44,418 nt of DNA, taken from a virus. The notes beneath the pieces are model-generated. The model was given only the letters and a program-made list of their open reading frames with translations. It made no database searches and was not told where the DNA came from. The stretch lies in IMG/VR virus record IMGVR_UViG_3300010401_000047, positions 1-44,418 of that record; one strand, written 5' to 3'. The position numbers and the translations under genes are program-made. Of this stretch, positions 22,967 through 31,097 are shown one piece after another (position 1 is the stretch's first letter; the number at the start of each line of letters is the position of its first letter).

Positions 22967-23059
22967 CGTCCAGGCCTCGACACCACGATTCGCTCCCATG
23001 ACCCCGCCCCGAAAGCCCACCTTTGCCGCTCGAACCACGACCCAGGAGGGAGCGTCCGC

Positions 23060-23326
23060 GTGACGCTCTGCGACCCCGATGAACTTAAAGACGAAGCCAG
23101 GAAGGAAGCCGCGGCGAAAGCGCTCCGGAGGGGCCGCGAGAAAGCGAACCGGCGACGGCGCGAAGGCCCGCCGGGCGACCCGCCGGAACCGGAGCCGTGC
23201 GAGACCTGCGGCTCCCAGGACTGCGCGGGCGATGGCGACTGCCCGCTGGCGCCCCAGAAGTGCCCCGAGTGCGATCGCGAAGGATGCGACGGCACCGGAG
23301 ACTGCCCCGGCTACTACGTCCGTTGA
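23060..23326 (+). CDS. Cys-rich small protein
   Basis: An 88-residue protein from GTG 23060. It has a basic helical N-terminus (AKALRRGREKANRRRREG) and a C-terminal half built of two similar Cys units, CETCGSQDCAGDGDCP and CPECDREGCDGTGDCP: an internal duplication with four cysteines each. Two zinc-binding knuckles are likely. No family recognised. Confidence 0.55.
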   Translation: MTLCDPDELKDEARKEAAAKALRRGREKANRRRREGPPGDPPEPEPCETCGSQDCAGDGDCPLAPQKCPECDREGCDGTGDCPGYYVR

Positions 23327-23372
23327 CGCGGTCGGCGGCACCACGAACGACGACTGATCCAGGAGAGAGACC

Positions 23373-23852
23373 ATGTCCGAGGAACGAGCCGAGCAGCTTC
23401 GAAAGCAGATGGAGCAGATGCAGAGGGAACTGGAGATGATGCAGGGCGGCGGGTCGGGCGGCGCCGGCGAGGGCCCCGCGTGGCTCGGCGCTCCGCGCGC
23501 CGGGAACGGAAGCTCGAAGATGATCGGCTGGAGCGTCCCGATTGAGATCCCGGTCGAGGGCCGCTTCGGCCCGTGCCTGGTCACGGTGGACCTTTCCTTC
23601 ACGATGGAATCCTGGAACGACGCGCCCAGCGTGATCCAGAACCTGATGCGCCAAGGCATGAAGGTCCGGAACTTCCAGCCTCGCCAGGACGGCGGCGGCA
23701 ATGGCGGCGGCAACGGTGGCGGTGGCGGGGGCTGGGGCAACCGCGGCGGCGGTGGAGGGAACTGGGGCGGGAACCGCGGCGGCTGGGGCAACCGGGGAGG
23801 CGGCGGGAATTGGGGCGGGAACGGTGGCGGATGGGGCGGCAACCGGTACTGA
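23373..23852 (+). CDS. early protein with Gly/Trp/Asn/Arg-rich low-complexity tail
   Basis: A 159-residue protein with GGAGAGAGACC before ATG. Residues 1-25 form a coiled coil (RAEQLRKQMEQMQRELEMMQ), residues about 48-105 a small folded part (VPIEIPVEGRFGPCLVTVDL), and residues 109-159 an almost pure repeat of GGG, GGW, GN and GNR units. Such tails are seen on RNA- and single-strand-DNA-binding proteins. It directly precedes the replication genes, so an SSB-like or RNA-binding role is possible; no known fold is evident and the acidic tip of typical SSB proteins is absent. Confidence 0.65.
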   Translation: MSEERAEQLRKQMEQMQRELEMMQGGGSGGAGEGPAWLGAPRAGNGSSKMIGWSVPIEIPVEGRFGPCLVTVDLSFTMESWNDAPSVIQNLMRQGMKVRNFQPRQDGGGNGGGNGGGGGGWGNRGGGGGNWGGNRGGWGNRGGGGNWGGNGGGWGGNRY

Positions 23853-23853
23853 G

Positions 23854-24642
23854 ATGCCAGCGATTGACCCGAAGCCGAGCATCCTCGCGCCCATCATCGA
23901 GAACACGGCGGGCGCGCGACACCTGGTCCTCGACATCGAGACCCGAAAGGCCCCGAAGGAGCAGATCGAGCTCTCACAGCGCTTCTGGAAGCCGCCGTCG
24001 AACGTCAAGGACCCGAAGAAGCTCGCGGCCCGGAAGAAGCAGGGCCTGGCCAAGCTCGAAGAGGAGGCGGCGCTCTTGGACGGCGCGCCGATCGGGTGCA
24101 TCGCGTTTAAGACGGAGTCCGAGGGCGCGATCTTCTACTGGGGAAAGCCCAAGACGGCCTTCACCTCCATCCCGAAGGTGCCGGCGAAGGTGTTCGGGTT
24201 CGCGGACGAGCGCGAGATGCTGATCGGCATCCGGGAGTGGACGGACGCGCGGGCGATGGCGACGACGATCATCGTCGGGTTCAACATCATCAACTTCGAC
24301 CTCCCGAAGCTCCGGATCGCCTACTTGCGGAATCGGCTGCGCCTCCCGCTCCTGTTCATGCCCGACGCGCGGGCGGTCGGCGTCGAGGTTTACGACGTGA
24401 TGCTGAAGCACTGCCGCTTCTTCAGCACGGAGAACGCCGGCGAGCGGTACGTGAAGCTCGAGGAGGTCGTCGCCCGCCTCGGCCTGCCAGAGTACAAGGG
24501 CATCGTCACCGGGCGGGAAGTTCCCGACCTCCTGGCGAAGGGCCACATCAAAGAGGTCGCCAGCTACAACTGGCTCGACGTCGCCAGCATCTACTGGGTG
24601 TTCCTCGCACAGACGGGCCAGTACGAGGACCAAAAGCAGTGA
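23854..24642 (+). CDS. DEDDy 3'-5' exonuclease (PolB-exonuclease-like)
   Basis: A 262-residue protein. The three exonuclease motifs are visible: Exo I LVLDIETR (Asp27, Glu29), Exo II IVGFNIINFDLP (Asp149) and Exo III YNWLDVASIYWVF (Tyr238 to Asp242), the tyrosine defining the DEDDy group. It should degrade DNA 3'-5' and act as a free-standing proofreading or recombination nuclease, since no phage polymerase was found. The gene starts 2 bases after the Gly-rich protein. Bases 24643-24733 hold no gene that I can support. Confidence 0.82.
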   Translation: MPAIDPKPSILAPIIENTAGARHLVLDIETRKAPKEQIELSQRFWKPPSNVKDPKKLAARKKQGLAKLEEEAALLDGAPIGCIAFKTESEGAIFYWGKPKTAFTSIPKVPAKVFGFADEREMLIGIREWTDARAMATTIIVGFNIINFDLPKLRIAYLRNRLRLPLLFMPDARAVGVEVYDVMLKHCRFFSTENAGERYVKLEEVVARLGLPEYKGIVTGREVPDLLAKGHIKEVASYNWLDVASIYWVFLAQTGQYEDQKQ

Positions 24643-24733
24643 TCCCCTTGGCCGATGGCGCGACCGGGACGCGCTCGATTAGCAGTCCGGCTACGACTGC
24701 CGTCGGCCACTCAATCTGAACGGAGACTCGATC

Positions 24734-24898
24734 ATGGACAACACCTTCAACCTGAAGCTGACGAAGCCTGAAATCGACGCGCTCGCAAGGGTGCTGCCGA
24801 AGGCCGTGCGCGGATCGAAGCCCATCGAGGGCTCGCCGGAGGCCAACAGCCTCCTGGACAAGGTCATCGACACCTGGAAGGACTCGAACAAGAACTGA
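24734..24898 (+). CDS. very small hypothetical protein
   Basis: A 54-residue protein with CGGAGACTCGATC before ATG. The sequence (LTKPEIDALARVLPKAVRGS, LLDKVIDTWKDSNKN) is helical and charged and well behaved as coding DNA. No family recognised. Its stop is the first base pair of the hairpin that leads into the replisome organiser. Confidence 0.55.
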   Translation: MDNTFNLKLTKPEIDALARVLPKAVRGSKPIEGSPEANSLLDKVIDTWKDSNKN

Positions 24899-24930
24899 AG
24901 CCTGTTCAGGCGCGCCGCGTGAACAGGCTT
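24898..24930 (+). promoter_or_regulatory. perfect 11-bp hairpin enclosing the start codon of the replisome organiser
   Basis: AAGCCTGTTCA at 24898-24908 and TGAACAGGCTT at 24920-24930 are perfect complements around an 11-base loop, GGCGCGCCGCG. The GTG start of the next gene (24919-24921) is at the loop/stem edge, so folding would trap it. It may control translation of the replication gene, be a protein-binding operator, or attenuate transcription. No ribosome site is visible upstream of this GTG, which fits structural control. Confidence 0.7.
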
Positions 24931-25614
24931 TACGTGAAGTTCCAGACCACCTTCTGGACCCACCCCAAGGCGTTGAATGCCATGCGGATGCTGGGCGTTG
25001 ACGCGATCCGCTTCGGCGGCATGATGGCCCGCCTCTGGTCCTTCGCCCGCGACAACACCCGGAACGGCGACCTGGCGCCGTGGGGCGAGGCCTACCTCGC
25101 GAGCCTCCTGCTTTGGGGCGGATCCCCGGCCGACCTCTTCAAGGCCCTCCGGGAGTGCGGCGTGGACGGCAAGGCGGGCTTCCTGACGGGCATGATGATC
25201 CACGACTGGAAGGACGTCACCGAGGAGCCAGGCAAGCGCCGCCGGAACCTGGGCGAGCAGGAGGACCTCCCGCTACCGACCGAGGACCCGACCGACTACG
25301 AGGGCATCCGGCAGGCCTGGAACAAGCGCGCGGAGGCGCTCGGCCTGCCCGCCGTCCGCGAGGTCACCCGCTCGCGGAAGGTGAAGATTCGGGCCCGCAA
25401 CCTGACCGCCGAGACGATCGAGAAGGTCCTCGAGGCCGCGGCCAAGCAGCCCTTCCTCAGCGGGGCGAGCCAGGGCGGCTGGCGGATGGACTTTGACTGG
25501 CTGATCCGGAACGACGAGAACGCGACGAAGGTCCTCGAGCTCAAGTACGCCTCCTCCAGGGGAGGCCAGGCGCAGAAGGACGAGTACGCTGGCCTGCGGG
25601 GCAAGCCGTCGTGA
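24919..25614 (+). CDS. phage replisome organiser / helicase-loader-type replication protein
   Basis: A 231-residue protein starting at GTG 24919. The N-terminal part (YVKFQTTFWTHPKALNAMRM, AYLASLLLWGGSPADLFKAL) resembles the winged-helix DNA-binding domain of phage replication initiators. The C-terminal WRMDFDWLIRNDENATKVLE is the conserved end segment of O/DnaD-like organisers. It would bind the origin and load the DnaB-type helicase encoded immediately after it (4-base overlap). Confidence 0.78.
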   Translation: MNRLYVKFQTTFWTHPKALNAMRMLGVDAIRFGGMMARLWSFARDNTRNGDLAPWGEAYLASLLLWGGSPADLFKALRECGVDGKAGFLTGMMIHDWKDVTEEPGKRRRNLGEQEDLPLPTEDPTDYEGIRQAWNKRAEALGLPAVREVTRSRKVKIRARNLTAETIEKVLEAAAKQPFLSGASQGGWRMDFDWLIRNDENATKVLELKYASSRGGQAQKDEYAGLRGKPS

Positions 25615-26930
25615 AGATCGTGGAGAAGGTCCCGCCGAACGCGCCGACGGCCGAGATGGCCGTCCTCGGCTCGATGATGATCGAGAAGAAGGCCTGCGAC
25701 GCGGCGCTCGCGATCGTCGAGCCCGAATGGTTCTACCACGAGCCCAACCGGATACTGTTCCGGGCGCTGTCGGAACTGCGCGAGGACGGCCGGGGCGTGG
25801 ACATGGTGATCGCCCTCGAGTACCTGAAGGACCGCGGCCTCCTGGAGAAGGTCGGGGGGGAGTCCCAGCTGGCCGAGATGGTCGCCAAGGTGTCCACCGC
25901 GGCCCACGTCATCTACTACTGCGGCATCGTGCGCGAGCGCTGGCTCGATCGCCAGATCCTGGCCAAGGCGACCGAGATCGCCCAGTCCGGCTCGGACGAC
26001 TGGCCCGCCCTGGCCGAGAAGCTCCGCCGCTACTGCGTCGAGCGGGAGACCTCCGGGAAGGTCGCGGTCCACGCGATCGACAAGGGCATCCACGACTGGA
26101 TCGACAGCCTCGGCAAGCGCGCCGGCGGGTCCGAGCTCTTCACGAGCGGGTACCCCACGATCGACAACCGCATCGGATTCCTGATGCGCGGGGATTGGCT
26201 GACCATCGGCGCCAGGCCCAACCAGGGCAAGACCGTCATGGCGATCGAGGTCGCCCTGCACCTCGCCACGAAGCACAAGCTGCGGGGCATCTTCTTCACC
26301 GGCGAGATGAAGTTCCGGGCGATCCTGGAGCGGATGATGTCCAACCGCGCCGAAATCCCGCACAGCCGCATCCGGGTCGGCAAGCTCGACGAGCGGGACT
26401 GGCAGAAGCTGACGAACGCCGCTGGCGACCTGGCCGATCTCAACCTGGCCATCTCCGACGAACCCCAGCCGAGCATCCAGCAAATCGAGGCGGCGGTCCT
26501 CTCCTATCGGGCGGACTTCGTGGTGCTCGACTATCTCCAGCGCTGCACCTTCCCGAATAGCTCGAAGGACCCCCGCTGGAACATCAACGCCTTCCTCAAG
26601 CGATGGGACACCTTGCTCGCCCAGCATGGCCTGATCGGCGTGATGGTCTCCCAGTTCTCCCGCGAGATCGAGAAGGACCGCAAGCGATCGCCGCGCCTGT
26701 CGGACCTGGCCGAGAGCGGCAACATCGAGCAGGACAGCGACAGCGTCGTCCTCCTCCACAACCCCGAGCCCGAGAACGAGAAGCCGGACGGGGCGGAGCT
26801 CGAGGCGATCGTGGCCAAGTCCAAGTTCGGAGCGAAGGGCATCGTGCCGCTGACCTTCAACAAGCGCATCCTCCGGATCCGCGAGAGCTACCAGGACGAT
26901 CAGACCGAGCTTGGAGGTGGGGACCTATGA
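25611..26930 (+). CDS. replicative DNA helicase, DnaB family
   Basis: A 439-residue protein from GTG 25611. The N-terminal domain begins NAPTAEMAVLGSMMIEKKA, as in DnaB. The RecA-like core has Walker A GARPNQGKT (residues 200-208), GIFFTGEMKFRAILERMMSN (motif H1a region), Walker B FVVLDYLQ (about 302-309) and the DnaB-4 motif VSQFSREIEKDRKRSPRLSD. The hexamer unwinds the fork ahead of host polymerase. Bases 25853-25859 are a G7 run inside KVGGESQL; the frame is intact there. Confidence 0.93.
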   Translation: MKIVEKVPPNAPTAEMAVLGSMMIEKKACDAALAIVEPEWFYHEPNRILFRALSELREDGRGVDMVIALEYLKDRGLLEKVGGESQLAEMVAKVSTAAHVIYYCGIVRERWLDRQILAKATEIAQSGSDDWPALAEKLRRYCVERETSGKVAVHAIDKGIHDWIDSLGKRAGGSELFTSGYPTIDNRIGFLMRGDWLTIGARPNQGKTVMAIEVALHLATKHKLRGIFFTGEMKFRAILERMMSNRAEIPHSRIRVGKLDERDWQKLTNAAGDLADLNLAISDEPQPSIQQIEAAVLSYRADFVVLDYLQRCTFPNSSKDPRWNINAFLKRWDTLLAQHGLIGVMVSQFSREIEKDRKRSPRLSDLAESGNIEQDSDSVVLLHNPEPENEKPDGAELEAIVAKSKFGAKGIVPLTFNKRILRIRESYQDDQTELGGGDL

Positions 26931-27574
26931 AAAGGCGGAGGAGCATCGTCGTCGCTTACGACCCGGGGATCAAGTACGCGGGGCTCGTGGCCGTCAACGT
27001 CGCCGGCGGGACGGAGAAGCCGCCAGTTGTCGCGATCAAGTCCGTGGCGAGCTCGCGGGACGACTCCGCCGCGCGTCGGTCGCTCGACTCGATGCGCCGC
27101 CTGCGCCTGCAGGCCCGAGCGCTCCTGGAGTTCTTGGACGAGCACGGCGCGCGGGTGCTGATCGGCGAGGTCTCGGACGAGGGCGCCAGGAGCGCCGCGG
27201 CGGCGGCCGGGATGGCCTACGCCCGCGGCATGCTGGCGATGGTCGAGGAGATTCGCCCCAGCCTGCCCTGCGTCTGGGTGACGCCGAACGATAGCCGGAA
27301 CGCCGTGGTGCCGGAGGACGAGCGCCGCGCGATCCGAGAGATCGCCAAGGGCGCCGTCTTCAAGAGTGGTGCGAACGCCGGCAAGAAGAAGCCTGGCGAG
27401 ATGGGCAGGCTCCTGAAGGAGGCGGTCATCGAGCACGTCGGGCGACGGTACCCTGGCGTCTTGGACCCCTTCGAGAGCGAGGCCGACCGCCAGGCCGTGG
27501 CGGATGCCCTCTCCATCTACGAGGCGGGGAAGGGCTCCCATGTCGTCCGGCTTCTGGCGGGCGAGCGCGCCTGA
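26927..27574 (+). CDS. RuvC-like Holliday junction resolvase
   Basis: A 215-residue protein whose ATG overlaps the helicase stop. The RNase H-like active site is recognisable: first acidic residue in VVAYDPGIKYAG (Asp12), second in VLIGEVSDEG (Glu81), and final acidic pair in ESEADRQAVADALSIYEA (Asp187, Asp193). It should resolve branched DNA before packaging. It pairs naturally with the helicase and exonuclease. Confidence 0.8.
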   Translation: MKRRRSIVVAYDPGIKYAGLVAVNVAGGTEKPPVVAIKSVASSRDDSAARRSLDSMRRLRLQARALLEFLDEHGARVLIGEVSDEGARSAAAAAGMAYARGMLAMVEEIRPSLPCVWVTPNDSRNAVVPEDERRAIREIAKGAVFKSGANAGKKKPGEMGRLLKEAVIEHVGRRYPGVLDPFESEADRQAVADALSIYEAGKGSHVVRLLAGERA

Positions 27575-27576
27575 CT

Positions 27577-27861
27577 ATGGATTCCGAGCGGCGTGGCCCG
27601 GGTCGGACGAGCGAGGCGTTCTGGCCGGCGCACGACACCACCGTCTGCACCTGCCGGCGGGTCGTCAAGGTGAGCCACGCCGGCGCGATCATCTACCGGA
27701 CCTGCAGGTGCGGCACCGCGCCGACCTGCCTGAACTGCTCCCGCCCGCTTTCCGGGTGCTCGTGCCCCACGAAGCACGGCCAGCGGATCGTCATCGGGGA
27801 GCGGACCTTTATCGTCGTACGGGCTATCGAGCCCGCATCTGAGCGAAAGGAGTGGACCTAA
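27577..27861 (+). CDS. zinc-ribbon-like small protein
   Basis: A 94-residue protein 2 bases after the resolvase stop. Cysteines are grouped as CTCRR, TCRCGTAPTCLNC and GCSCPTKH, giving two plausible zinc sites. The C-terminus is a beta hairpin (QRIVIGERTFIVVRAIE). No family recognised. Confidence 0.55.
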   Translation: MDSERRGPGRTSEAFWPAHDTTVCTCRRVVKVSHAGAIIYRTCRCGTAPTCLNCSRPLSGCSCPTKHGQRIVIGERTFIVVRAIEPASERKEWT

Positions 27862-27863
27862 CC

Positions 27864-28295
27864 ATGGGACCGAAAGAGCCGCTGGCGGCGCGTCCGCCGG
27901 CGAAGCTGAAGAAGGGACGGAAGGAACCGGCGGGCTCGAGGGGCAAGACCCCGGAGATCCCGCTGCCGGGTGAGGAGGGGGGCAAGCAGCGCGCCGTGGG
28001 CACCCTGCCGGGAAACAAGGAGCCCCAGGTGGTGAAGGGCAACGGCAAGCCGCCGGCGCTCGTCGTCGAGCGCGCGACTCGCCTCGCCGACCTGGAGGAT
28101 AAGCGGGACGACATCAAGGCCGAGATCGACGAGGCTCGCGGTGAGCTCGCGGACTCGATGAAGGCGAACGACGTGATCCACTACGTCCACAAGGGCGAGC
28201 CGGGCCGCGCGATCCGCCAGTACGACCTCGAGACGCTGACCCGCCTGCGCTCGAAGAAGTCGAAGGACGACGTCGGCGGGACGTCGGAGGACTGA
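27864..28295 (+). CDS. hypothetical basic protein with C-terminal coiled coil
   Basis: A 143-residue protein. AAGGAG at 27847-27852 favours ATG 27864 over an in-phase GTG at 27852. Residues 1-70 are Lys/Pro/Gly-rich and likely disordered (LKKGRKEPAGSRGKTPE). Residues about 75-110 form a coiled coil (DLEDKRDDIKAEIDEARGEL). No family recognised. It is followed closely by the RRM gene. Confidence 0.6.
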   Translation: MGPKEPLAARPPAKLKKGRKEPAGSRGKTPEIPLPGEEGGKQRAVGTLPGNKEPQVVKGNGKPPALVVERATRLADLEDKRDDIKAEIDEARGELADSMKANDVIHYVHKGEPGRAIRQYDLETLTRLRSKKSKDDVGGTSED

Positions 28296-28298
28296 CGC

Positions 28299-28562
28299 AT
28301 GACGGTCAACAAGCGGCTGTTCGTGGGGAGCCTCCCGTACGACACCACGCAGGAGCAGCTGGAGGAGATCTTCAGCGCCGTCGGCAAGGTGGTCGCGACG
28401 AAGGTGATCATGGACAAGTTCACCGGCCAGTCGAAGGGCTTCGGGTTCGTCGAGATGGGGACCGAAGAGGACGCGCTGAAGGCGATCCAGACGCTCAACG
28501 GCTCCAAGCTGGGCCGGCGGGACATCATCGTCAGCGAGGCGCGGCCGAAGGTGCAGGCATGA
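28299..28562 (+). CDS. RNA-recognition-motif (RRM) protein
   Basis: An 87-residue protein consisting of one complete RRM domain: RNP2 LFVGSL (residues 7-12), the helix TTQEQLEEIFSAVGKV, RNP1 KGFGFVEM (residues 46-53) and the closing strands GRRDIIVSEARPKVQA. The aromatic residues Phe8, Phe48 and Phe50 that stack on RNA bases are all present. RRM proteins of this type occur in cyanobacteria and some other bacteria; in a phage they are rare to my knowledge. It should bind single-stranded RNA, or possibly DNA. No Gly-rich tail is attached, but a Gly-rich protein is encoded 5 kb upstream. Confidence 0.88.
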   Translation: MTVNKRLFVGSLPYDTTQEQLEEIFSAVGKVVATKVIMDKFTGQSKGFGFVEMGTEEDALKAIQTLNGSKLGRRDIIVSEARPKVQA

Positions 28563-28627
28563 AGCCCGGGGGCCGCGGCGCGTCTCTTGAGCCAGCGCGA
28601 CCGCGGCCCCCGGCCCGGGAGGGGAAC

Positions 28628-30469
28628 ATGAAGATGCTGAACATTTCGCCGGACCTGAAACTGCCGCTCGATGCGGTGACGCAGACGTTCGGAATCCTCG
28701 CCGTCCGCGGCGCGGGCAAGTCGAACGCGGCCGTCGTCATGGCCGAGGAGATGCACAAGGCCGGCCTGCACTGGGTCGTCATCGACCCCAAGGGCGACTG
28801 GTGGGGCATCCGGAGCGCCGCGGACGGCAAGGGCCCGGGCCTCCCGGTCGTCATCTTTGGGGGGCGCCACGGGGACGTCCCGCTCGAGCCCACCGCCGGC
28901 GAGATGATCGCCGACCTCGTGGTCGATCAGAGGCTGAACAGCGTCCTGGACGTCTCGCAGTTCACGGACGGGGAGCGGAACCGCTTCCTCGCTGCCTTCG
29001 CCGACCGCTTCTACCGCAAGAAGGACGAGACCCAGCCGCCGACCCACCTCTACGCCGAGGAGTGCGACGAGTATATCCCGCAGAAGCCCATGCGGGAGCA
29101 GATCCTGCTTGTCCACTTCTTCCAGCGCCTCGTGAAGATGGGCCGCGCCCGCGGCATCGGCGTCTCCCTCATCAGCCAGCGCTCGGCGGTCGTGAACAAG
29201 AACGTCCTGACCCAGACGGAGAACCTGATCGTGCTCCGGACGACGTCGCCCCAGGACCGGGCCGCCGTCGCGGCCTGGCTGGACTACCACTCGGAGAAGG
29301 CCGACATCCTGCAGTCCCTGCCGAGCCTCGAGAGCGGGCACGCCTGGATGTGGTCGCCCCACTTCCTGAAGGTGGTCAAGCGGATCGTGTTCCGCCGGCG
29401 GGAGACGTTCGACTCGGGCGCGACGCCCTCGGTGCGGTCGCACGGCCGCGCGCCGGCGACCCTTGCGGACATCGACCTGGGCGAGCTCCGGACGAAGCTC
29501 GCCGCGACCATCGAGCGGGCCAAGGCCGAGGACCCCAAGGAGCTCCAGCGCAAGATCATCGGCCTCGCGCGGGACCTGGCCACCGCGAAGGCGCACAAGT
29601 GCGCGCCGGCGGCCAGCGCGCCCAAGGTCGTGGAGGTCCCGGTGATGAAGGACGCGCAACTGAAGCGCCTGGAGACGGTGGCGGCCAAGCTCGAGCGGGC
29701 CATCGCGGCCGCGGACAGCGCCGGCCTGGTCGTCCGCGAGGAGCTCCGGAAGGTCGCGGAGGCCGTCCACGACAAGCTGAAGACACTCCAGCCCGCGGAG
29801 ATCCGCAAGGCCGCGGGGATCGCGGCGCCGCTCCCGCACCACGCTGGCGGGCCCCAGATCATGCGCCCGATAGCGCGCGGGGCCGAGGCCGTCGTGGGCC
29901 TCAACCGGGCGCCCGGGGGCTACATCGGCGTGGGCAAGGAAGCGTCCACGTTCATCGAAGCGAACCGCCCGCTCCTGGAGTCGGGCGAGACGCTGAACGC
30001 CGGGGAGCGGAGGATCCTCGAGGTCTTGGGGCGCGCCTACCCGCTCCACCGGACGAAGGCCCAGATCGGGACGCTGGCCGGCATGACGCCATCCGGCGGC
30101 ACCTTCCGGACATACTTCCCGAAGCTCAAGCGCCTGCGCCTGCTGGCCGAGAACGACATCGGCGTGGTGATCACGCCAGAGGGCCTGGCCGCGATCGGCG
30201 GGAAGCCCGCCGAGATGGGGCAGCAGGACGTCGTCGAGATGTGGCGACGCTCGCTCAACGCGGGCGAGCGGAAGCTTCTCGACCTGCTGATCAACGCCAG
30301 GGACGGCATGACGAAGGAGCTCCTGGCCCGCGCGGCGGGCATGGAGCCTTCTGGCGGGACGTTCCGGACGTACCTGCCGGTCCTGAAGCGGAACGGCCTC
30401 GCGCAAGAGCGCGACGGTTTCATCTATCTGGGCGATGCGCTGATGCTCGCCGAGGAGAGGCAAGCATGA
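28628..30469 (+). CDS. HerA/VirB4-type ATPase with two C-terminal winged helices
   Basis: A 613-residue protein from ATG 28628 (GGGAGGGG upstream). Walker A is VRGAGKSN (residues 26-33) and Walker B HLYAEECDEY (140-149), with Glu-x2-Asp-Glu as in HerA. SLISQRSAVVNKNVLTQTEN and LRTTSPQDRAAV carry the sensor and arginine region. A helical linker follows. Residues about 456-525 and 543-605 are two related winged helices, each with PSGGTFRTY-x-P-x-LKR. HerA ATPases translocate DNA, usually with NurA nuclease, which is not seen here. Roles in DNA processing, repair or host takeover are possible. Confidence 0.8.
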   Translation: MKMLNISPDLKLPLDAVTQTFGILAVRGAGKSNAAVVMAEEMHKAGLHWVVIDPKGDWWGIRSAADGKGPGLPVVIFGGRHGDVPLEPTAGEMIADLVVDQRLNSVLDVSQFTDGERNRFLAAFADRFYRKKDETQPPTHLYAEECDEYIPQKPMREQILLVHFFQRLVKMGRARGIGVSLISQRSAVVNKNVLTQTENLIVLRTTSPQDRAAVAAWLDYHSEKADILQSLPSLESGHAWMWSPHFLKVVKRIVFRRRETFDSGATPSVRSHGRAPATLADIDLGELRTKLAATIERAKAEDPKELQRKIIGLARDLATAKAHKCAPAASAPKVVEVPVMKDAQLKRLETVAAKLERAIAAADSAGLVVREELRKVAEAVHDKLKTLQPAEIRKAAGIAAPLPHHAGGPQIMRPIARGAEAVVGLNRAPGGYIGVGKEASTFIEANRPLLESGETLNAGERRILEVLGRAYPLHRTKAQIGTLAGMTPSGGTFRTYFPKLKRLRLLAENDIGVVITPEGLAAIGGKPAEMGQQDVVEMWRRSLNAGERKLLDLLINARDGMTKELLARAAGMEPSGGTFRTYLPVLKRNGLAQERDGFIYLGDALMLAEERQA

Positions 30470-31095
30470 TTCCCGCGACCCTACCGCCTCGCATCCGGAC
30501 GCTGCCGAAGGACCCGGCTAGCGGGTACCCCGTGCCATGGTTCGTCGCCTGGTTCGACGGCAAGCCAGACTTCCGCGTGGTGGACCACGTCAAGCTCGTC
30601 CGCGCGGTCAAGGAGCGGCGGTGCATGATCTGCGGCGGCGTCCTCGGCCGATACCTCGCCTTCGCGATCGGGCCGATGTGCGCCATCAATCGCGTCTCGA
30701 GCGAGCCGCCGTCCCACACCGACTGCGCGACCTTTGCCGCGAAGGTCTGCCCATTCCTCGCTAACCCGAGCAAGCCCAGGCGCGAGACCGACCTGCCAGA
30801 GAACGACGGCATGGCCGGGGAGGGCCTCAAGCGTAACCCGGGCGTCGTCCTCGTCTGGGTGACGAAGCACTACGCGCCTTTCAGGGCGCCCGGCGGGGCT
30901 GGCGTTCTGTTCCAGATCGGGCCGGCCGAGGAGTGGTTCTGGTTCGCGCAGGGGCGCGAGGCGACCCGGGCGGAGGTGCAGGCCTCGATCGACAGCGGCC
31001 TTCCAATCCTGAAGGAGGCGGCGAAGGTGGACGGCGCGGAGGCCGCCCTGGAGCTCGCCGCGGCCAGCGCCCTGCGCTACTTGCCGAAGGAGTGA
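30466..31095 (+). CDS. conserved Cys-containing protein of unknown function
   Basis: A 209-residue protein, ATG overlapping the previous stop. It has GYPVPWFVAWFDGKPDFRVV, then ERRCMICGGVLGRYLAFAIG with PMCAINRVSSEPPSH and DCA. This arrangement (Cys-x2-Cys, Cys, His-x2-Cys) recurs in a bacterial and phage family that I recognise by pattern but for which I know no function. The cysteines likely bind zinc. The second half is a beta-rich domain with WVTKHYAPFRAPGG. Confidence 0.65.
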   Translation: MIPATLPPRIRTLPKDPASGYPVPWFVAWFDGKPDFRVVDHVKLVRAVKERRCMICGGVLGRYLAFAIGPMCAINRVSSEPPSHTDCATFAAKVCPFLANPSKPRRETDLPENDGMAGEGLKRNPGVVLVWVTKHYAPFRAPGGAGVLFQIGPAEEWFWFAQGREATRAEVQASIDSGLPILKEAAKVDGAEAALELAAASALRYLPKE

Positions 31096-31097
31096 CG

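Noticed and set aside
22544-23842. Long minus-strand frame opposite the Gly-rich gene, encoding a Pro-rich protein
   Set aside because: It is the complement of GGC/GGG-rich codons; it has no ribosome site and overlaps five well-supported plus-strand genes.
24643-24720. Possible tRNA between exonuclease and the 54-codon gene
   Set aside because: No T-loop sequence, acceptor pairing or CCA end could be found.
24898-24930. LexA-type SOS box in the hairpin before the replisome organiser
   Set aside because: CTGT and ACAG are present but the spacing is much too long for a LexA site; the feature is a hairpin instead.
25853-25859. G7 run in the DnaB gene as a third phase-variable tract
   Set aside because: The DnaB frame is continuous on both sides and matches the family, so no length change is implied.
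28559-28627. Upstream ATG as start of the HerA-like protein
   Set aside because: It would add a Pro/Arg-rich segment without similarity; ATG 28628 has a much better ribosome site.
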